Virus record (IMG/VR): IMGVR_UViG_3300022935_000046
Location: 1-41,987 of that record
Direction: 5' to 3' (one strand)
DNA from: a virus
DNA length: 41,987 bases
The translations under genes and the position numbers were made by a program. This document shows, in pieces, positions 1 through 5,946 of the stretch. Each line of letters begins with the position of its first letter. Positions within the stretch are counted from its first letter, which is position 1. Below the pieces are notes generated by a model. The model was not told the DNA's origin. It made no database searches and saw only the letters and a program-made list of their open reading frames with translations.

Positions 1-27
1 AAGGCATATGCGAATGCATATGCTTTT
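1..27 (+). terminator. Possible rho-independent terminator of an upstream rightward gene
   Basis: The palindromic octamer GCATATGC occurs twice (4-11 and 16-23) around a GAAT loop, with A-rich sequence before it and TTTT after it, so the + strand transcript could form an 8-11 bp hairpin followed by U residues. The stem is AU-rich and the U run short, so it would be weak. The gene it would serve lies outside the window. On the minus strand the hairpin is not followed by a T run, so it is a poorer terminator for the leftward genes. Confidence 0.35.
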
Positions 28-54
28 AGTATTATTCAGATTGTGAAGTCATAA

Positions 55-74
55 TTCGCCCGTTGCCGGGCGAA
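55..74. other. Perfect GC-rich hairpin, 8 bp stem
   Basis: TTCGCCCG and CGGGCGAA flank the loop TTGC, giving a perfect 8 bp stem that stands out in AT-rich surroundings. Neither strand has a clear T run directly after it, so it is not a textbook terminator. It lies downstream of the leftward early block and could be a transcript end or processing structure. Function not known. Confidence 0.5.
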
Positions 75-128
75 GGTAGCTTTTGAGCATTATTCGAGTC
101 GCTTCAGCCATCTTGTTAAAAGAGATTT

Positions 129-183
129 TAATGTTATTTCAATTTAACACTAAACAAATTAATGTTACTTTGACTTAACATTA
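129..183. repeat. Tandem pair of imperfect 24-bp inverted repeats
   Basis: Copies at 129-152 and 160-183 share 19 of 24 positions; all five differences are transitions. Each copy is itself an inverted repeat (TAATGTTA ... TAACATTA; the first copy has one change in the right arm). The spacer is 7 bp. This could be a protein-binding site or two adjacent RNA hairpins. No gene covers it. Confidence 0.6.
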
Positions 184-405
184 AGTGGAGGCGGTTGACC
201 TGTATCCCCCTACTCTAGCTTCGTCATATCAACGGAAGGCAGTTGTTCCCTAACAAGCGAAAACACTTACCCTGCGGTTGCTTTTTCTCAGAGCCGCAAT
301 CTTTCAAAGCCTATCGTATACTTCTTCACGTGAGCATTCCACACCACCGGCAACGAGCATAACCTCGGCTGGATCTTGGAGTTTTATTAGAGCTCAATAT
401 ATTGC
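184..405. other. Stretch without a recognised gene
   Basis: About 220 bases between the inverted repeats and the end of the GIY-YIG gene. It looks richer in G and C than its surroundings and holds several short complementary pairs (for example TTGTT-AGGG-AACAA read on the minus strand), so a structured RNA is possible. An 18-codon minus-strand ORF (360-304) has an ATG but poorly spaced Shine-Dalgarno sequence, and its frame stays open upstream to a TGA at 396-394. I found no tRNA cloverleaf, tmRNA signature or group I intron core by eye. Function unknown. Confidence 0.3.
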
Positions 406-831
406 CTATTTGTGTTCTAGTAGTGCCTGGCGTAGTTTATCTGATCCACCAACTCTTACATTGATGATGCCGTTGTAGTATTCGTCTGTTTCTAATACTC
501 GCCTGTCAAATTGTTCTCGTGCTTCAATGTAACTCATTTCTGCTCTGCTTTTGCAAAAGTAAAGTATTTCACGAGAAAAATTTTGTTCGCCTAAGTTTTT
601 TACATCTTCGTTCAGTCTATCTGAACTTCCCCAGTATTCACGCCAATCGCTTTCTTTGTAACCTCGACGTTTGTTCTTTTTGCCTTTGAGTGGTGGCTTG
701 GTAGTTTTGAATTTTGCTAACTTCTTGCCTACGTATTTTTGTTTTGTTTTTTTGTTTGTAATTAGATATACAAAGCCTTCGTATTCATCTGGTATTGATT
801 CTACTACTTTACCTTTGTATGTCCAACTCAT
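406..831 (-). CDS. GIY-YIG endonuclease, Seg-like
   Basis: This 141-residue protein carries a GIY-YIG nuclease domain over most of its length. The two signature tyrosines are visible as VYL (Y22) and YVG (Y33-G35), followed by the usual W-R-x-Y-W-G-S-S block (63-70), a candidate catalytic glutamate E103 in YIEARE, and N120. Such proteins cut DNA with one GIY-YIG active site. In T4-like phages they occur as free-standing Seg homing endonucleases or as small nucleases of unknown role. The ATG lies 3 bp past the stop of the 79-residue gene with no good Shine-Dalgarno sequence, so it is probably translated from the same leftward message. There is no recognisable DNA-binding C-terminal domain, so homing activity is uncertain. 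Confidence 0.8.
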   Translation of the reverse strand: MSWTYKGKVVESIPDEYEGFVYLITNKKTKQKYVGKKLAKFKTTKPPLKGKKNKRRGYKESDWREYWGSSDRLNEDVKNLGEQNFSREILYFCKSRAEMSYIEAREQFDRRVLETDEYYNGIINVRVGGSDKLRQALLEHK

Positions 832-834
832 ACA

Positions 835-1074
835 TTATATAAGCGGATATTTTCTTCTGCCTTGCCATTTTTGATCTTTACGAAAGCCTTCTAGTACTTC
901 ATTATAGTGAGCCATTATTTCGTCTTGCCTTGTTTTTGCCAGCCTCATTAGTTCTCGTAGTTCACGCCTTGCTGTGCGACTAGTATTCTTACTAGGCCGT
1001 GTTTCAAACTCCTCACTTGCTTTGAGGTAGTCCATAACTTTTTGCATCAACAAGTCGTGTGTATCGTCTGTCAT
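835..1074 (-). CDS. Small charged helical protein, unknown function
   Basis: This 79-residue protein is rich in Arg, Lys and Glu and looks fully alpha-helical. The middle (about 28-50) is strongly basic (TARRELRELMRLAKTR) and the C-terminus is basic too (KWQGRRKYP), which would suit nucleic acid or protein binding. I do not recognise the family. It starts with an ATGA overlap on the gp46 stop codon (4 bp shared), so its translation is probably coupled to gp46 and it may work with the gp46/47 nuclease, but this rests on position alone. Confidence 0.65.
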   Translation of the reverse strand: MTDDTHDLLMQKVMDYLKASEEFETRPSKNTSRTARRELRELMRLAKTRQDEIMAHYNEVLEGFRKDQKWQGRRKYPLI

Positions 1075-2849
1075 TCTACTATGTCAATATCGTTTTCATA
1101 TGAAGTAAAGCCATTCTCTTTGATAACTTTCATAACATGATTGACTCTACCAACTAGTTCGTCTTTGTGTGAGATAAGGAAAACATTTTTACTACGTTCT
1201 CTGCCCATCTTTTTAAGAGCAGCCAATGCATTTTCAACACCAGCTGTGTCCATACCTGAGTCGATAAGCTCGTCGATGAACAACAAGTTGATGCCTTGGT
1301 ACAATGATTCCCAAACATCTCTAAATGCCCAGCTCATGCCTAGTATTAGCCTGTTGCGTTCGCCTCGTGATAGGTTGTCAAAGTCTAAGTCTTGTCCAAG
1401 TTGTGTAATCTCAACAGAGAGATCATTTAAGAACTTGACCTGATGTGGTAAGCCTAGTTTGTCTAAATAATATGTTAGCCTGTTGTTCAAGTACGCTAAG
1501 TTTTGATCAATGATCTTTTTGCGAATGAACGAGTCTTTGTTTGTCAAAAGTTTAAGGAGAAACTCTTGATGTTCTTTGTGATTTGTTAAAGTATTAACCG
1601 AATTCCAATCAATTTCCTGTATTGCTGTGGTATTCAAATCATCAATCTGTGCCTGATAAGGATCTTCTTCTTGCGTTTTACTTATCAGTGCTTTGCGTAA
1701 ATTATCTACGTTGTTTCTGTGTTCGTATGCTTCTTTTGCACTTTCATAAAACGTGTTTGGACGTCCGTTTATGTGTCCAATTTCGGTTAAAAAGCCTATA
1801 GTTGCTTCAAGTTTGTCAGCGACTTCAGTTTGATAAGCAAGTGCATCGCTTAATTCTTTTTGTTTGCGGGTTTCAATTTCTTTTTTCTTGTCTGCATGAA
1901 GTTCTTGACCGCAAGTATAACAAATAGCGTCATCTAAATCTGTAATATCCTTCTGTGCTTTGTCAACACCTTTAGTTGCTCTTAATAATGCACTTTCAAG
2001 TGTTGCTTTTTCTTTATTCAAACTAGTTATACGATTATTAAGCTCAGTCCAATTAGTAAGTTTGTCATGTGCTTCTAATTCAGCTTCAATATCTAGTTTT
2101 TCCAGTTCTTCTATAGCAGTTTCAAGTTTTTTTACATCTTCTCTACGCTTTGCTTCCCAAGCACGTTGTCTACCCACAAGTGTTTCGATACTTTGTTGTA
2201 TTTTTTTGTTGCTTGCTTCAATAGCATTGATCTTTAGAGTTTCTTCTGTGATAAAATCTTTGGTCTGTTTAACTTTTTCTTTAAGTAGTTCTGCTTTTTC
2301 TGTAAGAATAGTAATGCCAAGTAGCTGTTCGATGATAGCACGTTGGTCATTTGCTCTCATGCTGAGGAAAGGTTCGGTATAAGTGTTAAGTGCAACAATA
2401 TGTTTGAACATATCGTGACTCATACCTAACAGTTCTGATATAGATTTTTGTGTTTCTCTACTATCACCTTGTGATTCATCTATGTTTGCATCAACTTGCT
2501 CGTGATTGTTGATGTAAAACTTGAGTACATTAGGTGATCTACCACGTTCAATGCGATAACTGTTACCGCCCTTGTCAAAATTAAGTGTAACCAACATGCC
2601 TTTGCTATTGGTTTTGTTAATTAGGTTGTTTCTTTTAATGTTGGTCAGTGCTTGACCATACAATGCATAACTCAATGCGTTGATAATAGTAGTCTTACCT
2701 GTACCGTTACGTGATCCAGTGTCGTCACCGCCTTGATCGAGGTTCTCACCAAGTACTAGAGTGAGTTGTTCTTTGTTAAAATCAACTGCTTGGGTAACAT
2801 TACCCACACTCATGAAGTTTTTTACGGTTAAGTCTCTAATTTTTATCAT
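1071..2849 (-). CDS. 46: gp46, recombination endonuclease ATPase subunit (Rad50-like)
   Basis: This is the phage counterpart of Rad50/SbcC, the ATPase that with gp47 resects DNA ends for recombination-dependent replication and, in T4, host DNA breakdown. Of 592 residues, the N-terminal ATPase half has a Walker A motif (GSRNGTGKTT, 45-54). Coiled-coil arms run from about 185 to 460, interrupted by a zinc hook CYTC (C310, C313). The C-terminal half has the ABC signature LSRGE (493-497), Walker B LLFIDE (522-527) and the switch histidine in ISHKDE (H561). Length is close to T4 gp46. The ATG overlaps the gp47 stop (ATGA), and its own stop overlaps the next gene in the same way, giving a tightly coupled leftward operon. 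All motifs needed for activity are present. Confidence 0.96.
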   Translation of the reverse strand: MIKIRDLTVKNFMSVGNVTQAVDFNKEQLTLVLGENLDQGGDDTGSRNGTGKTTIINALSYALYGQALTNIKRNNLINKTNSKGMLVTLNFDKGGNSYRIERGRSPNVLKFYINNHEQVDANIDESQGDSRETQKSISELLGMSHDMFKHIVALNTYTEPFLSMRANDQRAIIEQLLGITILTEKAELLKEKVKQTKDFITEETLKINAIEASNKKIQQSIETLVGRQRAWEAKRREDVKKLETAIEELEKLDIEAELEAHDKLTNWTELNNRITSLNKEKATLESALLRATKGVDKAQKDITDLDDAICYTCGQELHADKKKEIETRKQKELSDALAYQTEVADKLEATIGFLTEIGHINGRPNTFYESAKEAYEHRNNVDNLRKALISKTQEEDPYQAQIDDLNTTAIQEIDWNSVNTLTNHKEHQEFLLKLLTNKDSFIRKKIIDQNLAYLNNRLTYYLDKLGLPHQVKFLNDLSVEITQLGQDLDFDNLSRGERNRLILGMSWAFRDVWESLYQGINLLFIDELIDSGMDTAGVENALAALKKMGRERSKNVFLISHKDELVGRVNHVMKVIKENGFTSYENDIDIVE

Positions 2850-3859
2850 ACTAGCTCGTTATAAATGTCCAATAGCAGCTTTTTATTAAAACTGTCTGTG
2901 TCAATACTTTGAATCTCCTTGCTTACAATTTGATCGACACTCTCAAATTGTGTAATGTCAAGGTCTGTATTAATTTCTTCTAGTTGTTTCTGTGGAATAA
3001 GAGTAATTTCTCTACAACCGAAGCGTTCTATGAATGTTTCTTTGATAAAACTTGCTTCTTCGTAGCTGATGTCAATGTCCAAGTTAACTCTCAAGTACAT
3101 GTTTGGCTTGATAAGTGTGTCCTGTTCGTCAATCAACTGAGATAGCTTTACTGTACGGTACTTAGGACAGTCTTCCCAGTTAAGGTATTCTGGTTCTGCA
3201 TTGTTCTCACGGTCTAATATCATCATACCGCGGTCATCGTCCCAAGCATCTGCATAGTTGTGAGGAAAAGCATTACCGATGTAGTGGATCTTACCTTGCT
3301 TCTGACGCTTGTGGAAGTGTCCACTGAACACATACTCTTGGTTCTTGAAGTGTTCTGACTTTAGTTCACCATGATCGGGCATCTGTACCATAGCATTCAT
3401 ATAAAAGCTGGGCAGTTCAAAGTGTCCAAACAGGTATTTGGCCTGTATCTTCTCTATCCTACGCCATTCATCACCTACTAACCACGGAACCAGTGCTACA
3501 TCTTCGATAACTTGAATGCTATCTACCACTGTAATACCTGGAATGTGCTTTGCAAACTCAGTTGACTTTACATCACGCTTGTCTTTGTAGTACAAGTCGT
3601 GGTTACCAGCAAACATATAGAACTTTTCAAAGGATTCACCTAACTTCTCTAACAACTTGATAGTTGTATCCATGGTTGTAAGGTTAAGACTGTTCCTATT
3701 ATGGTGCCAGTCGCCGCAAAAGATGCCTGTCTCGCAATTATTTGCTTGTGCTTGTTCTATATACCAGTCGATATACTGTTCACAATCGTGATTGTGTACT
3801 CGTGAGTTACCCTTCATACCTAAGTGTATGTCAGTGAACACTGCTGCTTTCTTAAACAA
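2846..3859 (-). CDS. 47: gp47, recombination endonuclease nuclease subunit (Mre11-like)
   Basis: This 337-residue metallophosphoesterase is the nuclease partner of gp46 in end resection. The five-motif metal site is visible in order: DIH (D10, H12), GDWHH (D50), GNHD (N86, H87), GHFE (H146) and GHFHKR (H181, H183). The C-terminal part (about 230-337) would be the capping domain and Rad50-binding region. No ATG is available at the N-terminus: the frame opens at a TTG (3859-3857) preceded 6 nt upstream by GGAGA (3870-3866), which supports that start. A sigma70-like promoter (3911-3883) lies just upstream, overlapping the stop codon of the gp55-like gene, so gp47-gp46 can be transcribed on their own as well as by read-through. 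Confidence 0.95.
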   Translation of the reverse strand: MFKKAAVFTDIHLGMKGNSRVHNHDCEQYIDWYIEQAQANNCETGIFCGDWHHNRNSLNLTTMDTTIKLLEKLGESFEKFYMFAGNHDLYYKDKRDVKSTEFAKHIPGITVVDSIQVIEDVALVPWLVGDEWRRIEKIQAKYLFGHFELPSFYMNAMVQMPDHGELKSEHFKNQEYVFSGHFHKRQKQGKIHYIGNAFPHNYADAWDDDRGMMILDRENNAEPEYLNWEDCPKYRTVKLSQLIDEQDTLIKPNMYLRVNLDIDISYEEASFIKETFIERFGCREITLIPQKQLEEINTDLDITQFESVDQIVSKEIQSIDTDSFNKKLLLDIYNELV

Positions 3860-3865
3860 ATGATT

Positions 3866-3870
3866 TCTCC
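3866..3870 (-). promoter_or_regulatory. Ribosome binding site fixing the TTG start of gp47
   Basis: GGAGA read on the minus strand, 6 nt before the TTG codon at 3859-3857. It selects this TTG, since no in-frame ATG lies near the conserved N-terminus. Confidence 0.75.
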
Positions 3871-3882
3871 GTATTGAATACT

Positions 3883-3911
3883 ACTATAGCAAGAAAATCT
3901 AACAAAATCAA
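3883..3911 (-). promoter_or_regulatory. Sigma70-type promoter for gp47-gp46
   Basis: Read leftward: TTGATT (3911-3906), a 17-bp spacer, then TATAGT (3888-3883). The spacing is optimal and the -10 has five of six consensus bases. The -35 overlaps the TGA of the gp55-like gene. It should be used by unmodified host polymerase, consistent with early or middle expression of recombination genes. Confidence 0.65.
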
Positions 3912-4738
3912 CCTGATTTTTGTTCCTCTTGACGTTTTAGAGCAGCTTCCCACTCGCCTTGGTGTAGTCTTGTATAACTTGGATTGTAATTGTTCATTTC
4001 AAGTATGTCATCACGTATGTTTTGATTGCGTTTCTCTAGGTTAATAACACGCACAAAGCTATTAGTAACAGCAGCGGTATAATAAGCAAAGGGGTTATTG
4101 GATTTAGATTCATCAAATTGTAGTCCTATCTGTGAAAGTTGTAAGATTGCTTGACCTTTCATTTCATCTTTGTAAGTGTACCCGCGAACATTGCCTCTAG
4201 TAGCGTATCTGTCTACTAGTTTCAGCCACATCATTGCAAGTTTGTTGGTTGCTTTGCCATGATCCTTGCTAAAGTGTCCATTTTCCATACCACCTTGCCA
4301 ATGACTCTTACCTACGCACACAAGTTCGTCGTTATCATTGAATTTGAAATGTTGAAATGGAGGAAAATTTAGTTTTGTCTTGTGATCTGCGACAGTTTTA
4401 GGATTTTTCTTACGTCCTGGTTCCTCTGGAATGTGATCAAACATCATTACACGAAAAATTAAATCAGTTTTTTCAATTGTTCTGTAATCTACTTCAAAAT
4501 CAGCAAGTTTTACCTTTTTTCCATTGGCTTTTGCTTCATCATAAGCAGCTTGTCCTTGTTTTTTAGCCTTACCTCTTTTAGCTTCGGCTATTGTTCTAAT
4601 ATTAATTTTATCTATTGATGGTAATATAATATCATAATCGGCATACTCGGGCGAAACATAACTGCAAAATGTAGTTTTTGACTTGTGTATCTCGGCAAGC
4701 ATGTCTTTGTTGTTCAAATAGTTTACTTTTCTAGCCAA
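3908..4738 (-). CDS. 55: gp55-like sigma factor for late transcription
   Basis: In T4, gp55 replaces the host sigma factor on RNA polymerase and recognises the TATAAATA late promoter. The start of this 276-residue protein (RKVNYLNNKDM) resembles the start of T4 gp55 (YNYVNNKEL). The C-terminal part from about 164 to 245 reads like sigma region 2, with NPFAYYTAAVTNSF and VINLEKRNQNIRDD. Between them (about 21-145) is a lysine-rich segment with no obvious T4 counterpart. The C-terminus (EAALKRQEEQKSG) is charged and lacks the hydrophobic-acidic clamp-binding tail of T4 gp55 (SLDFLYE). The start is a TTG with a strong AAGGAG 6 nt upstream. The late promoters across this window fit its proposed job. 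It could instead be a divergent sigma of another class, but the position beside gp47 favours gp55. Confidence 0.82.
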   Translation of the reverse strand: MARKVNYLNNKDMLAEIHKSKTTFCSYVSPEYADYDIILPSIDKINIRTIAEAKRGKAKKQGQAAYDEAKANGKKVKLADFEVDYRTIEKTDLIFRVMMFDHIPEEPGRKKNPKTVADHKTKLNFPPFQHFKFNDNDELVCVGKSHWQGGMENGHFSKDHGKATNKLAMMWLKLVDRYATRGNVRGYTYKDEMKGQAILQLSQIGLQFDESKSNNPFAYYTAAVTNSFVRVINLEKRNQNIRDDILEMNNYNPSYTRLHQGEWEAALKRQEEQKSG

Positions 4739-4744
4739 TATAGA

Positions 4745-4750
4745 CTCCTT
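4745..4750 (-). promoter_or_regulatory. Ribosome binding site fixing the TTG start of the gp55-like gene
   Basis: AAGGAG read on the minus strand, 6 nt before TTG at 4738-4736. A perfect Shine-Dalgarno sequence at good spacing makes the TTG the likely start. Confidence 0.8.
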
Positions 4751-4757
4751 TTATAAT

Positions 4758-4786
4758 ATAATAAACTATGCACTTAATTTTGTCAA
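4758..4786 (-). promoter_or_regulatory. Strong sigma70-type promoter for the leftward early block
   Basis: Read leftward: perfect -35 TTGACA (4786-4781), a 17-bp spacer (4780-4764), and -10 TATTAT (4763-4758). It lies just upstream of the AAGGAG and TTG start of the gp55-like gene. It abuts the rightward late element at 4787-4793, so early and late transcription diverge from one short region. Confidence 0.8.
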
Positions 4787-4793
4787 CTAAATA
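4787..4793 (+). promoter_or_regulatory. Late promoter element for the gp48-gp5 module
   Basis: CTAAATA, one base from the ATAAATA core of T4-type late promoters, 17 nt before the ATG of the gp48-like gene and followed by TATAGGAGA (4797-4805), whose AGGAGA is the Shine-Dalgarno sequence. No sigma70-like -35 is needed at this class of promoter. Weaker match than the others in the window. Confidence 0.55.
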
Positions 4794-4810
4794 ATGTATA
4801 GGAGACATCA

Positions 4811-5644
4811 ATGGCAAATACATTTCAAACACCACCTAGAAGTACAGGAAGTGAATTATCGCAATTCGGAACTTCTGGCAGGTATACCAAACAATCCTAC
4901 AGTGATTTTACAGGCTCAAATGCTAATCTATTAATGAGTAGACATCGTGCAAGAAACATTCCTCCTGGGGGTGAACCTGTAAAACGTGAAGCAAAAGTTG
5001 CTGCTATGGCTCCATTAAATACAGATTTAGGTGAGGATTGGCGTGTAAAAATAAGCGTACCCGATCTTGCCACTTTTAGATCTAGTCCTTTGTTGTCTCC
5101 TTTAGCTGACACAGGATATAATGTTGTCTTTCCTATAGTTCCTACTATTGCTGTTCAATACATGGCCAATTATGACAGCATTGCACCCGTACATACTAAC
5201 TATACTTATCCTCAATATGTTAATAGTAGTGTAAACGAGATTGCAATTACAGGTGAATTTCCTGTTCAAAGCGAAGAAGAAGGACAGTATTGGTTAGCAG
5301 CAACACATTTCTTCCGTGCTGTAACAAAAATGTTCTACGGGGATAGCAGCAACAAAGGTGCTCCACCGCCTTTATGTAAATTAAATGGGTATGGAGACTT
5401 TGTTTTGAACAATGTTCCAGTAGTAATTACAAGTTTTGTTAGTGATTTACCTAATAACGTTGATTATATAAGGGTTCCTATTAATTCTCAGCAAGAAGGA
5501 TCCTATGCTCCGCAATATCAAATGGTTCCAACAAACAGTACAATAGCAATTACAGTACGTCCAACTTACAGTAGAGGTAGAATTGCAGAATTTAGCCTTG
5601 ATAAGTTTATAAATGGAGACTTAACAGATAAAGGATTTATCTAA
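4811..5644 (+). CDS. 48: Baseplate / tail-tube cap protein, gp48-like
   Basis: In T4, gp48 sits on the baseplate hub and with gp54 starts tail-tube polymerisation. This 277-residue protein has a disordered, Ser/Thr-rich N-terminus (1-65). It is followed by a beta-rich body with a segment typical of phage tube-initiation and baseplate proteins: a PPPLCKLNGYGDF stretch (about 186-198) and a following VPVVITSF strand. It is shorter than T4 gp48 (364 residues). It is the first gene of the rightward late block, directly ahead of gp53, as expected for gp48. ATG with AGGAGA upstream. A gp54 identity cannot be excluded, because the two T4 proteins are related in role. Confidence 0.65.
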   Translation: MANTFQTPPRSTGSELSQFGTSGRYTKQSYSDFTGSNANLLMSRHRARNIPPGGEPVKREAKVAAMAPLNTDLGEDWRVKISVPDLATFRSSPLLSPLADTGYNVVFPIVPTIAVQYMANYDSIAPVHTNYTYPQYVNSSVNEIAITGEFPVQSEEEGQYWLAATHFFRAVTKMFYGDSSNKGAPPPLCKLNGYGDFVLNNVPVVITSFVSDLPNNVDYIRVPINSQQEGSYAPQYQMVPTNSTIAITVRPTYSRGRIAEFSLDKFINGDLTDKGFI

Positions 5645-5946
5645 TGGCAAGTTATACTAAAACAAGTCCGTATGCAACTACCACTGTAACAGCAAGTGGC
5701 GAACTAGATTTACTTAAAATACGTCCTGTACCTGCAGATGACGACGATTTTCTTTATACAGTAGAAGCACAATACAACAATAGACCAGATCTATTAGCAT
5801 TTGACCTTTACGGTACACCTAAACTGTGGTGGGTCTTTGCACAACGTAATTTAGATGTATTGAAAGATCCTGTGTTTGATATGAAAGCAGGAACAAAAAT
5901 ATTTCTACCAAAACAAAGTTCTTTACAAAAGGCACTGGGTATCTAA
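5644..5946 (+). CDS. 53: gp53, baseplate wedge protein
   Basis: A small wedge protein (100 residues; T4 gp53 is about twice as long) that joins the wedges around the hub. The core LLAFDLYGTPKLWWVFAQRN (about 51-70) is the LysM-like fold seen in gp53: a YG-x-P-x-L-W-W-V block, here followed by a hydrophobic IFLP strand near the end. The ATG shares one base with the stop of the preceding gene (TAATG), and its own stop is joined to the next ATG in the same way, so the three genes are translationally coupled. Confidence 0.85.
   Translation: MASYTKTSPYATTTVTASGELDLLKIRPVPADDDDFLYTVEAQYNNRPDLLAFDLYGTPKLWWVFAQRNLDVLKDPVFDMKAGTKIFLPKQSSLQKALGI

Noticed and set aside
184-360. tRNA, tmRNA or group I intron on the minus strand
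   Set aside because: A few fragments look suggestive (for example GGTCAACCGCCTCCAC), but no cloverleaf, tag peptide or conserved intron core could be assembled.
304-360. 18-codon leftward ORF starting MLVAGGVECS
   Set aside because: The codons look protein-like but it is very short, GAGG is too close to the ATG, and the open frame extends upstream without a start codon. Noted only as part of the unexplained stretch.
278-478. 66-codon rightward ORF
   Set aside because: It runs antisense into the GIY-YIG gene, has no Shine-Dalgarno sequence and a Ser/Leu-rich shadow composition.
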